NCBI GenBank assembly: GCA_029204225.1
Contig: CM055110.1
Location: 47,011,003 to 47,075,002 of the forward strand
Direction of reading: 5' to 3'
DNA from: Diphasiastrum complanatum
Taxonomy: Eukaryota > Streptophyta > Lycopodiopsida > Lycopodiales > Lycopodiaceae
DNA length: 64,000 bases
The notes beneath the pieces are model-generated. The model saw only the letters and a list, made by a program, of their open reading frames with translations, was not told the DNA's origin and did no database searches. The position numbers and the translations under genes were made by a program. Shown piece by piece: positions 1 to 12,662 of this stretch; the stretch's first letter is position 1; every line of letters starts with the position of its first letter.

Positions 1-195
1 TGGAATACTGCTGACCAAGAAACCCGTGAACTTAGGATCTCTATCACTAACAATGTCACTGGGCAGACCATACAACCGAAATAATCTTTCAACAAAGACC
101 TGGGCTAAATCAGAAGCCTTTATAGTTGACTTGACTAGTATGAATGCAGCTAGCTTAGTTAACCGATCCACTACAACCCAAATAGAATCATTTTG

Positions 196-1404
196 TCATT
201 GTGTCTTTGGAAGTCCAACTACAAAATCCATAGATATGCTTTCCCATTTCTTATCTGGGATATCTAACGGATGCAACAAACCACCAGCCTTATGGCATTC
301 AGCCTTTGCTAGTTGACAGGGTTTGCATTTACCAACATATGACTCGACATATGGCTTGAGCTTTGGCCGATAAAATTCCCTTTTAACCAAGTCCAGAGTC
401 CTGTGTATACCGGGATGTCCTACACAGTGTATGTCATGACATTCAAACAAAATCTTACGTTTGAGCTCATCCTCACCAGGTACGCAAACTTTCCCATTCC
501 GAAATAGTAACCCATCTTGAATGGTGAACTGTTCCACAATCTTCTTATCTTTCTTAGTTAGTTGAGTCCCATGTGTTTCTGACTCAACACTGTCCACATT
601 TCTTCCGGTCTGAACAATGTTCCAAATGTGACCAAAATGGAAATCTGATTCATATTTTCCTCTCAGCGAAAGATATAGATCTGTAGAAATATGGGTGCAT
701 GACAACTCGTTCAGTTCACCGATCCAACTAAGAGCATCTGCAAATTGATTAGAGTTGTCTCTTATGTAACAGATTTCATGATCGAATTCTTGCATCAATT
801 CAGCCCATCGAGATTTTCTCCCCCGAAGATCATGTTGATTACAAAAATACTTAAGAGGTTGGTGATCCATATACACTACAAACTTACTACCATACAAGTA
901 GTGTCTCTAGGTTTTAAGTGCATGGATTACAGCAAACAATTCCTTTTCTTGCGTAGTATAACACAACTGAGGACCAGTGAATTTTTTGCTCTCAAACGCT
1001 CGTGGCCTATCCATTTGTAATAGAACTGCTCCAACTGCAACATCACTTGCGTCCGTTCTCACGACGTAAGGTAAATTTGGATTTGCAATTTGTAACACGG
1101 GAGCTGAAACAATCATTGTTTTAAGTTTCTCAAAACACTGATTCAATTCCTCGTTCCAAACAACAGGCGGCGGACTAGGTTGATTCCTCTTTTTCTTTTT
1201 ATTAATAAACCCTTTTGTCAGATTATTAAGTGGTGCTGCTGACTTAGCATAATCCTCAATAAATCGCTTGAAGAAAAGTGTAAAACCCAAGAATGACCTT
1301 ACTTGTCTCACAGTTCCCGGAATTGGCCACTCAATCACAATCTTGATTTTATCCTCGTCAATCTTGATCCCATTTACTATGATCTTATGACCGAGATAAA
1401 ACAA
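196..1404 (-). pseudogene. gypsy RNase H and integrase N-terminal half
   Basis: Residues encoded from 1404 to about 907 include the RT thumb (VRQVRSFLGFTLFFKRFI) and the start of RNase H (VVRTDASDVAVGAVLLQ, with its catalytic Asp). A frame change near 900 leads into the RNase H end (VVYMDHQPLKYF), a linker, and the integrase HHCC zinc finger (ECHDIHCVGHPGIHRT ... CKPCQ), then the start of the catalytic core (SMDFVVGLPKTQ). Core sequence continues in another frame to base 1, with a DRLTKLAAFI-like block on the minus strand around 130-190. Confidence 0.92.
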
Positions 1405-1479
1405 CTCTTGCTTAAAGAATTCACACTTGGACTCTTTAGCGTAGAGTAACTCCCGATGGGCGTCAAGACGATTTTTAAG

Positions 1480-1908
1480 TGTTCTACGTGTTCATCAAGG
1501 ATTTACTGTAAACGAGAATGTCGTCTAAGAATACAACCACAAACTTCCCCAAATATGGACGAAATAAATCATTCATCATTAGTTGGAACGTTGCTGGAGC
1601 ATTTGTTAATCCAATGGTAATATTAAGAATTCATAATGGTCAAATCTAGAACAAAATCCTGTCTTTTGAACATCTTTCGAGTTAATTCTTATTTGATGGT
1701 ACCCTGTTTTGAGATCTATCTTGGTGAAATACCGAGCTCCACCCAAGTGATCTACAAGGTCATCCATCCTGGGTAATGGATATTTATTTTTAATAGTCAC
1801 TTTATCAAGCCCCTTGTAATCCACACACATCCACAAACCTCCATCTTTCTCCGCTTTAAGAAGAACAGGAGCGCCCCATGGTGATTTACTAGGTTGTATA
1901 TGTCCCAT
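1480..1908 (-). pseudogene. gypsy reverse transcriptase palm
   Basis: About 100 uninterrupted residues carry the classical gypsy RT blocks: [12 protein letters not shown], then [16 protein letters not shown], then [14 protein letters not shown], then [15 protein letters not shown], which holds the first catalytic Asp. After a break, the minus strand at about 1500-1560 reads FLDDILVYS, the catalytic DD box. The two parts are separated by a frame disruption near 1600, so the enzyme is dead. Function in an intact relative: copying element RNA into DNA in cytoplasmic particles. Confidence 0.92.
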
Positions 1909-2480
1909 CCTCAGGTAATTTTCTATTTGATTTGAAATCTCTGCTTCCTCTTTCTAAGAGAACCTATAAGGTTGTCTAGAGACAGGTTGACTTCCTGGAA
2001 TTAACTCAATCATATGGTCTAATGACCTAGATGGTGGTAAACCATGAGGTAATTCAGATGGAAAAACATCCCTAAATTCATTTATGATCTATTCTTTCAT
2101 TGCTTGTTCATGATCTAAATTTACTGAGTTAAGAATTGTTGAGAATTCACAACCATTTAGATTCATTTCAGGAACATCCACAACTGGAATAGCACATATT
2201 GAAAAAACTTCATACTCAGAATAATCCAATGTCTCCATTTCATTAACTATAGAAATATGATCCAACGGACGTACAAAATTACTGCCAAATAATGTAACTA
2301 CTTTATCACCCTCCTTGAAACTGAAAACGTGCTTCTCAAAATCAATTAACAGAGAAGGCGACTTACTGAATAACCATTCATAATCTAAGATTAAATCAGT
2401 ATGAGCTAGGTCTAAAACATGAAAATTAACTAATTATGTGTGTCCTTGCATCAAAACTGGGAGCTTCAGGACTTTTACGT

Positions 2481-2825
2481 TCAAAGTCTCCAACTATGTC
2501 CTGAAGCTAGATAAACTTTATATGTATGATTGTTGGCTTCAGTTTCCAAGCTGAGTTTCTGCATAAGACAAGAATTAATAAAATTATGAGTTGAACGACT
2601 GTCCAATAAAATACTCACTTCTTGATCTTTAATTGTGCCAATTAAACGGAAAAGTTCGTTAGGCAAGAAAAAAGTAGTACTAAAGAACATTCACACAATC
2701 AGTCAGGTTAATTTCCAAAGTCTTACCATTGCCTCCTAGGATCTCAATCATGTGAGCAGACCCTTTCTTCCTTTCTGGACAAAATTTCATCATATGTCCA
2801 AGCTTCTTACAGACGAAACATAAGT
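2481..2825 (-). pseudogene. gypsy gag zinc knuckle and retropepsin region
   Basis: The end nearest 2825 reads a CCHC knuckle (CFVCKKLGHMMKFC, spacing C-X2-C-X4-H-X4-C), the RNA-binding end of gag. Downstream lies a protease-like stretch with LLDSRSTHNFI. Family members usually have DSGATHNFI, so the glycine after the catalytic Asp-Ser is replaced by Arg. An active aspartic protease is therefore unlikely. The knuckle and protease are in different uninterrupted segments. Between 2480 and about 1908 the protease-RT linker is present but heavily interrupted. Confidence 0.82.
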
Positions 2826-4439
<1,614 letters not shown>

Positions 4440-5160
4440 TAGCTAGCTGATGAGAAGGCACCCTGAGCTGTCCTAGTGTGAATCTGAGGCAATGTGATCG
4501 TCTGACTCCAAGTAATGTGGCATGACCTCCCTAATGCATCTAACTCCAAGAAGTGTGTCCGGTAGAAAGCTGGCTTAACCCCTAACTGGTTACACCAAGT
4601 CCTATCTAGATATGCGCGATAGAGGAATCGTCTGATATATTGATGGGTGTCTAAGGAAGCTCTGTGATGGAGATACCAAATGACTCAAGTAGGAGGTGAG
4701 TTCCCTGTAGATCCATGATAATCTGTAGCCTTGATCATGAAGATGTTGTGAGGAGGATAGTGTAGTCTATATGTATTGTGTGTCTATTTTTGGTAACGCC
4801 TATATCCTTTGTGTATAGGTAATGATCTAGAGAGATGTCTTGATTTGGATAGGTTCGCCCCTAGGCCTCATTTGGTGCAAAACTCATGCAAGTAGCTGTC
4901 CAACTGTCGCTATAGACCCTCTCTGGTCAGTGAGACCAATATCACATCATCAGCATAAAGGAGGAATCTAGCAATCAAGATGTCCCCAAGCTTGCAACCA
5001 GCACCACCACATTGTGTAATGACTCTCTAAAACTTATCAGTATACAAGCCACAGAGGACTGGTGAGAGGGAGCAACCCTGCTTCACCACAATAGTGCTCT
5101 AAATGTGGTCAGATATGCCACTACTATGCCAGAAACATCCCAGGACACCCTCACATTAGG
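4440..5160 (-). pseudogene. LINE (non-LTR retrotransposon) reverse transcriptase fragment
   Basis: Read on the minus strand, 5130-4900 gives KQGCSLSPVLCGLYTD followed by FLLYADDVILVS. These are the LINE RT blocks with the QGxxLSP turn and the catalytic A-D-D. The following sequence (to about 4440) reads as the post-catalytic part, with WCNQLGVKP-like words, but is interrupted by stops. The fragment begins at about 5160, upstream of the QGC block, so the fingers and first catalytic Asp are missing. Together with the plus-strand piece at 17.5-18.9 kb it would cover most of one LINE RT, and both probably come from the same family. Confidence 0.85.
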
Positions 5161-7019
5161 GGAAATATGGGCTCAAAATGGGCCCTTTAAGAAGTTTGAC
5201 TTTAGAGAGAGGTTACGTAGAGAGAGAATGGCAACCGGTACCATTTGGTTGCCATTTTTTGAGTTTTTGGTAATGCCCGCATTCTAACTATTGTGGTTAG
5301 AACTAGCTCTAACTTCAGGCATTAATTAGTTAAGCGTGCTTGTAATAACAACCATACATTTGTCATATAATCTGGGGCTGTAAACGTCCACCAATAATAA
5401 TATTACAACATGGTACCTGCACCGAAAAGTACTGAATGGTCCATCATTACAGCCTAATGGTCGTCGAATTCTGTACCTAGAGATACGATACGTTCGCGGA
5501 AACTCACGAGGGAATTCATTCCAAAGCTCCACTCCACATAAGCACAAACATGACCATAAAAAAAAACTTTACATTCAGGTTACGTTCGAATTTCATGCCC
5601 AGATATCGGTTCAGCGCGCGCATAGATCATCCGGATATCCTTCAACCATGGTGGGTCACGTGGTGTGCACCTTGACCTAGGAGGCGGTGGTGGAGGACGA
5701 GACAGTGGTGGATTTCCCTTGCAGCCTCCTTGCATTGGGACACTTCCAAGCTGAATGAGTGTTCTTTGCTTCGTGTCGGCCATTCGCAGACCCAATATCA
5801 GATCAGCGCGTGTAGAAAAGTCAGCAGCTGCAGAATGTAGGTCCCGAACCAAGCAAAAAAGTCGAAAAGTAGGCGTTGATATGATATTGGGTCTGTGAAT
5901 GGTATGACCTCTAGTACTCTAACTGGTTGTCTGCGCGTTAAAACAATATTAGTATAGATACATGCAATATCGATTCAACGCGCAAATGTACAACCACTCG
6001 GGGTATTTTTGGGCTTTGACACGTTGAATCGATATTAGTACAGATTAGATGAAAACTAAATGAAATATTCTAGTTTTCAAAGAAGATATTCTAGATTCTC
6101 CCTTCGGCGTGGCGGCTACACGGCTTCTAATCTACAAAGATTTCAAAGTGTGTGATCATCTAAAAAACAAAGATCAGCATTGAAAAAGTATGAAGACTTA
6201 GATTCTATCCAAAAACTTGACACGACTATACTCACCTGCACGTTGATCTGCTATCGACTGCCGACTTTCATTCGCAGGTTATCGGTTCAGTGCGCGCCTC
6301 CTATATTGTCTCACTACTGATTTGTACACACTCGCGCTGATCCGATAATAGGACAGTGCATGACCCGCACCAAGCAAACTACTCGCCTTCATCCTGGCCT
6401 GCATCAATGGTTCCTCTTGGTCTCCGATTACGTGTCGCCATTAGTCCAAAATATCTATGGAAGTTGAGTACGAATGAGAACGACGAGAATGAAGAGAATG
6501 AGAGGTATACCTAAGAATGACAAGAAGTTCTTGAACAATAGGAATTAGTTAACTACACTTTACAACTATTGACGTCAAATCTGTTGGAATTAAGCATCAC
6601 TCCAACTTTTTTGTAACAAAATTTCCATGGATCAATTTTAATAAAAAAAACTTTTCAAACAAAATCATTTTTCCTACTTTTTTTATTAGAAGAGTTTGAA
6701 GCTGTTTTGTTTTTTTTTTTTCGGAGAAAAATTTTGGGTTATGGATCATTTTGGATCAAAACTATTTTGCTTTCTATTTTATTTTCTAGGTCTTTTTTTT
6801 AATTAAGAGTACTTGGAATAACTTTTACTGTACTAATACTACGTTATATTATTTATCATAATATACTAAATACATTTATATATATTAAATAAAAAGTGTA
6901 TTAGTATGATTATATGATTATATATTTAGTATTTTGGTTCAAAATACCTTGCCAAACCAAATACTAAAACACCTAAATATCACTATACTAAATCATAATC
7001 TAAGTACTAAATATCAAAT
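5161..7019. other. non-coding stretch with a dispersed CGATTCAACGCGC-type motif
   Basis: No protein family is visible. Between about 5603 and 6345 a short motif (ATATCGRTTCARCGCGC and variants) appears about six times in both orientations, near 5603, 5797, 5966, 6020 (inverted), 6276 and 6328 (inverted). The rest, from 6400 to 7019, becomes strongly AT-rich. It could be an LTR or a DNA-transposon end, but no terminal structure was found. Confidence 0.5.
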
Positions 7020-7290
7020 ATGCTAAACTTTCGATATTAGTTAGTTATTATTAGTTGGTTACTTATTATAAACTAACTAATTGACTATCAGAATAGTTAA
7101 TTAACTAAGTAAGTAGTATTAACTAACTAGTTTAGTGGTATAATAGTTAACTAACTATAGTAACATAAATGTCCGTTAGATAGCTAGTTAGTTAGTTAGC
7201 ATAGTTAGTGACCATTAGCTAGTTAGTAGTTTCAAGTTAGTTAACTATCATCTTTTAGTTAAGTAAGCTAAATATAAAAATTTGTAGTTA
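7020..7290. repeat. TTAG/CTAA-rich degenerate repeat
   Basis: The tetranucleotides TTAG and CTAA recur throughout, often as (TTAG)2 or as the self-complementary TTAACTAA-type words on both strands. The period is irregular. It is not telomeric repeat (plant TTTAGGG). Low-complexity expansion is the simplest reading. Confidence 0.65.
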
Positions 7291-10200
7291 ACTGGTAGTA
7301 TAACTCGAGTATCTATGTGGTATACCATCTCCTAATGCAAAATGAATCGTGTTAGATCATGTATTCAATAGAATTAAAATAACATATAGGGTTGAATGAG
7401 CTCCAACAAGAGAATATGAGGAAATAAAGCACAGACATTCAATATAGACTTTTAGTTCATTTTAAAAGAAAATTACTAAACATAAAGCCCGATACTGCTT
7501 CATCTTAAGTTTAGATGTTGCGTTAGATCAAATTTTATGTCTATCACTCGAGCTTGAGTTTGATGTCTAACATGCAAATTTAGCTTTCATCACTTGAAAT
7601 TGTTCATTGTGTGATCAAAATCAATAATGTCAAGTTCTTGAGATGAATGATGTTTTGGATATTGTTGTCAGTTTGGAGGAGAGACCAGCAACACAACAAC
7701 ACATTCAAATTACTATAGTTCAATCTATTTTCAATGAAATAGACCTCTATCACTTGCGATAGCTCAAAATTGGTTTTGTTCACCCGAGATAGCTTGATTT
7801 TGGATCGCATCATTCAAGATTCTCATTGAGTGATCAAATTCATGGAATCTTGTAAATGGCTCAAACTTGAACCACATCATACAAGATAGTTTGATTTCAG
7901 TTCCAAACATGACTCATTGGTTGATTGAATTTGACATATCTTAAGTGTTGGAAACTTCAGATGTCTTCACTTTGATGCTTATGTTGAAATATAATTTTGA
8001 TATTTTTCTTTGACATGGATCATTCAAAGAGTGAATTCTACCAATATTGACTTTAGCATAAATTTGACTTCTATCACTAAAGATTACTCGTCTTTAGCTC
8101 ATATCACTCTAGATTGCTCACTTAAGGATTGAGCTTGAGAAACTTCAAGTTCTGAAAATGTAAATAGCCCAAATTTGTATATCACCTGAGATAATTTAAT
8201 GCCAAACTTGTAAATTTTGGATCTTTATCAATCGACATATCCCATTGATTGAAATCAAGATTGCACATCAAGTAATCAAATTTAAGAACCATCGAGTTTT
8301 AGAAATTTAAATGTCACAAATTTCATCCATATCTTGAGGTAGCTTGAATTTGATGACTGGCGCCTAATTTTGGTCTTTATCACTTGACATATTGAAGTGA
8401 GTGATCTAATCTAATGAAATTGAACATTGTTACTTGATAAATGAATCTTGCAAGTAGATTCGTTTAGGGGCAAGTAAGTTTAATGGGGCTAAAGTCCCCA
8501 AATGACAACACAACAATGAATCTAGATGGATCATGCGAAACCCAACTTGACAAAAGGCCAAATGTAAATGTAAATTCATATACCACTTGCATGAGAAAGG
8601 AATTCATTGAAGTTGAGATATCGTTACAGTATTAATTATAATCTGTATGTACATAAAAATATCATAACAAATCAACTAATTAACCACATCTTATGCAATC
8701 ATCCATAGATGCAAGAGTATAGAGGGGTCAAGAGTTGAACTTTTTTGAGTTTAGGACATTGAAATTGCTCAAGTTCAACTCCTTTTTGATGAACTTGACC
8801 CATATCACTCAATTTATCTTAGATTTAATGTTTTTCACTTCATATATCTTCACTTTGATGCCTATGTTGCAATATATTTTTGATGTTTTTTCTTTGACAT
8901 GGATTATTCAATGATTGAATCTGACCAATATCAAGTTTAGGAATTTCAGATTGCTCGATCTCAATATGTTAAGATGGAATTGATCCTTATCACTTGAGAT
9001 AACTTAACTTTGAACTCTATCACTAAAGACATCTTTTTTTTGCTCATATCACTGTGGATTGCTCATTACTGATTGAGCTTCAAAAACTTCAAGTTTTGAA
9101 AATTTAGATCGCCCAAATTCTATGCATGCCATGTGAGATAGCTTGAGTTCAATGCCAAACTTGTATTTTGGATCTTTGTGAGTCAACATATCTCATTGAG
9201 TGATTGAATTCCACATTGAGTATTCAAACTTAAGAATTATCAAGTTTTAGAAATTTTGATGTCCCAAATTTCATGCATATCTTGAGATAGCTCAAATTTG
9301 ATGACTAGCACTTGATTTTGGTCTTTATCACTTGACATATCGAAGTGACTGATCTAATCTAATGAAATTGAACATTGTTACTTAATACACTACTCTTGCA
9401 ACTAGATTTGTGTGGGGGCAAGTAAGTGGAATGGGGCTAAAAGTCCTTGAATGACACAACAACAATGAATCTAGATGGAACCTGTGAAACCCAACTTGAC
9501 AAAAGGCCCGCCCAATGTACATTCATATACCTTAAGCTACAAGATAGCCTAGTTTTGACCCATTATCATATAAGACATACGTTTATGATTTGAATCAGTT
9601 CTAAGTTGATGCCTACATGATGTCCTCCAAAAAAACCACCAAAAAGTCCATTTTGGATCTGAGAATGTCTCTTCATCACTATCTCATGCACTTAGTCGAA
9701 AGACCAAAAACATGATAGTGGACTACAAACGATTATTTGTCCATGGGTTTGAGCTTGAGAAGCTTTGATTTTTTAAAAAAGTAGAAGCCCAAGTTCGATG
9801 TATATCACTTGAGATAGCTTGAGTTTAATGCCAAAATTGTATAAGTGATGTGACACATCTATAAAAACAAAACTAGAGCAATACCTCTAGTTGTCATCGA
9901 TCGCTAGTCATATGACCTTAAGACGATAAACTTGATTCTCAGTATCATGAGTGATCATCAAACTTGATCATGCACATATGTTTTGTGTCCTTTGACAGAC
10001 CATAGGAAGAATTAAGGGGAAAAATCCGTAGGAGTCAATGACATCGTAGAGAGAATCTATGGGATATCAGTTCAACAGACAAATGAGGATTGGGTGGAGG
10101 TCCCTAAGCAAATGGAAAGCATCAGTCTCTAGGCATAATGTGAGGCTATAGTGAGTGATTTTAATGTAGAAGGAATCTTTAAGAAGTTTAGACATGAAGG

Positions 10201-10510
10201 CATTGTAGTGGAGCTTTGACTACAAGAGTTTTCTACCTACAAAGATCCAAAAGCAAAGAAGAAACGTGGGTTGACAAAAGGCAATCCAAGTCTCTCAGTG
10301 AAGTACATGGTTGTCTGCACAAAATTGTGAAAAATGTCAACTAGTTAAGTTGATCTAATTTAACAATTTTGAGGCCAAAGTTAATTTTAAACTTACAAAG
10401 AGATTTGTTTACTTCAATAAGGCCTTATAATATTGCTTTTACTAATTTTGGCTAGTACTATAGTTGATAAGGTTGGATTTAGACCTACTCTCATTTGTGA
10501 CTCATCGACT
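7291..10510. repeat. long degenerate repeat region without genes
   Basis: The region is built from recurrent words such as ATCACTTGAGATAGCTTGA and TTTGATG at irregular spacing. Two large direct copies are clear: about 7960-8590 and 8840-9540, sharing CTTTGACATGGAT-type and GGGGCAAGTAAGT-type segments offset by roughly 880-950 bases, with many substitutions. No reading frame longer than about 70 codons has family character. It may be an old tandem duplication of an LTR or untranslated transposon part. Confidence 0.6.
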
Positions 10511-10604
10511 GATTGAATTTGAGAAATCTTATACTGAAGATGACTTAGATTGAATTTGAGAAATCTTATACTGAAGATGACTTAGATTGAATTTGAGAAA
10601 TCTT
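10511..10604. repeat. 37-bp tandem repeat, two and a half copies
   Basis: A 37-base unit beginning GATTGAATTTGAGAAATC starts at 10511, 10548 and 10585, with the last copy partial. The two full copies are identical as far as I can read, which implies a recent slippage event inside the older degenerate region. Confidence 0.9.
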
Positions 10605-10830
10605 AGATTTTGAACATTCAAATGGCTCAAAGTTTATGCTTGAAATGTAGTTTTGGTCCTCGGTACATGGCAAAGCTCATCTACTGATTTCATTCGGCCA
10701 ACCTTGAGTGTGTGACATTTATATTGCTCTGGTCCAATCCCCTATTAATCGAATTGACCCCCACAACCTGATAGTGTTGTAATTTGATGTCTATATTGAA
10801 GCTCGACACCTTGTAGGCATAGGTTCCCCA

Positions 10831-11055
10831 TTACGTGGCGAATGTTGTCTTGTGCTGATCTTGCGGTGCTATTTTCACCTGATTGTATATGGTAAAACCG
10901 TCCAGGACACTGTAGGCTTCTGCTCCTGCTACTTGGTCTAGAACACTTTCTGTAAAGGGTAAAGGAAAATGATCCTTCTTGGTGACTACATTTAACGCTT
11001 TCAAGTTCACACAGATTTGCATTTTGCCGTTACTATGACTATCGACGACACCCAT
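10831..11055 (-). pseudogene. gypsy RT fingers/palm fragment
   Basis: Seventy-four residues with GKMQICVNLKALN, KKDHFPLPF and VLDQVAGAEAYSVLDG. The last corresponds to the block carrying the first catalytic Asp (usually FSxLDGFSGYNQI). The sequence continues in frame to TTFAT and then a stop. A break separates it from the linker just upstream, where the RT start would lie. Without the DD box it cannot be active. Confidence 0.88.
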
Positions 11056-11146
11056 GCAGTGTGCTTGATTTCATAAATGAAATCAACAAATAGAAATTTC
11101 TGCAACTCTTGCTTGATCAACTCTGTATAGTTCGGGTTGTAGTGAC

Positions 11147-12143
11147 TCACCTTGGGGACTGCTCCATCCACCAAGGGTATGTATGCTGGACTACGGTTGG
11201 TGGGATCTTCATATCACTGTAATTCCAAGCAAAACAATCCTTGTATTCCATCAATAATGAGTGTAGTCTTTTGAACTGAGTGGGCGGTAACTGTTCTCCC
11301 ACATGCATGATCTTTTCTTCTTTACCTGGCTCGACTAGATTCATAGGTTGTGTTCGCGCATATCCTTCAAAGACTTGTTCTACTGGTTCCTGACTTTGAT
11401 CACGTTCACGTTGAGCTTGTGGCATCATGATTACTTCATCATCTAAGGTGTAATTCTTGAAGGTCTCAAGCATCTCGTGAACTGGTATTCGGCAGGATTC
11501 CTCCTTCAGCATATTCATCTTAGCCTGACTCGTAATCTTTGGGTTATCAGTCATCTGTGCAAAAGATGACGCTGCGTCTGGGTCCATTCGGACTGACTTC
11601 AAGGAAATCCAACACCTTCTTTTTTTCTTTTCCGCTCACATAGTTGGGTTCATCCTTGTTGTCCTTCTTTGAACCTGGTTTGACACTTTCTTCATGATTG
11701 CGAATATCCACATCCACCATGGCTATGGCCTCCTCTGGTAGATCGCTCCATCGGATCACCTGGTTATAACGTTGTCTCAACTGGTTCTTCTTGTTGACGG
11801 GTGCCTTCGGTAGATCTATCTTGGAAACTTTAGCCATTGCGGATGTCTGTGGAGGTTGAGCTGGTACTTTCTTCATTCCATAACGATCTGGGTCCATATG
11901 TTGTAGGACCTGTTCATCTGTTAGCTCAGTCTCGTTGTTGTAAGTAAAAGCATGTTTCCAAAGGACTAAATCATCGTCCACGAGGTTCTCAATAGCTTCC
12001 GCTGACAGCCATGCGACATTGATCATGTTCACCCCAAAAGTGATTCGTGTGTCCAATGTATAGCACTTGGGTGAATATGTGCTGGGTTTCGGTTTTAAGT
12101 CATGTTGACAAGCATGCCCAGCCATACAATCAACAGTTGCCAA
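11147..12143 (-). pseudogene. gypsy protease-RT linker region
   Basis: Two overlapping frames cover the region between protease and RT. One has 198 residues (12143-11547), the other 151 (11602-11147). They include FGVNMINVAWLSAEAIENL-type sequence and an acidic, charged stretch. Near the end, LHSLLMEYKDCFAWNYSDM matches the conserved 'FAW...DMPGI' entry to gypsy RT. A frameshift near 11.55-11.6 kb joins the two. They are identified by position and that entry motif. Confidence 0.75.
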
Positions 12144-12299
12144 TGCGTCCGTCCATCTTATGATATTTGTTTCAGAATCTAATGACCTCCCCTGGCTTGC
12201 CTTGGGCGATCGATCGTATGGTCAATGGTAGACGATCCGTCATCAGCTTTTGGTGTGATAGGTTTCACCGCCCATGTGGTTGATTTGACCTTTACAACC

Positions 12300-12600
12300 T
12301 GCTCTCTATTTTTGAAAGTGAGTTTTCCAGTTCCTCAGTTGTGAACCATTGCGCAGTCCTCAATCACGGTCTTCCTAGTAAAACGTGGTATGCAGAAGGG
12401 GACTTTGGTATGTCCATCACTACAAAAGTGATCACAAACTACATTCCTACTATTTTTACAGGGATGTCGTCAACTACACCTTTTGGTTTAACACATGATT
12501 GATTAGCTAGTTGATGGCAAATCTCGCTGGCTTCAATCCTTTCCATTTATGGTACAAAGTAGTGGAGATCAAATTTACACTTGATCCTCCATCTACTACG
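12300..12600 (-). pseudogene. gypsy retropepsin remnant
   Basis: Minus-strand translation near 12600-12540 gives VVDGGSSVNLISTTLYHKW, which fits the protease active-site block, with DGGS where DSGS or DSGA is usual. About 60 residues on, VDDIPVKIVGM and FVVMDIPKSPF match the C-terminal half of plant gypsy proteases. In-frame stops interrupt it. The function in an intact element is cleavage of the Gag-Pol polyprotein. Confidence 0.78.
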
Positions 12601-12662
12601 GCTGCCTCGTTCTCGAATCTCTTGTGCTTGATCGGCAAGGTGATATTGTGTTCTTCACTTTC

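Larger units (their letters stand above)
1..2825 (-). mobile_element. Ty3/gypsy retrotransposon, gag end through integrase, degraded
   Basis: On the minus strand the order is zinc knuckle (about 2750-2825), retropepsin, RT, RNase H, integrase zinc finger and integrase core. This is the order of Ty3/gypsy elements, in which integrase follows RNase H. The element runs off the left edge inside the integrase core, and its 5' side stops abruptly at the TA/GA microsatellite at 2829. Stops and frame changes between domains show that it is not a working polyprotein. Neither LTR is in the window. The gypsy assignment is secure; the clade is not resolved. Confidence 0.93.

Noticed and set aside
4449-4500. 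CTGATGAG as a hammerhead ribozyme core; the other CTGATGA sites in the window were checked as well
   Set aside because: No GAAA box and closing stems at the right distance on either side.
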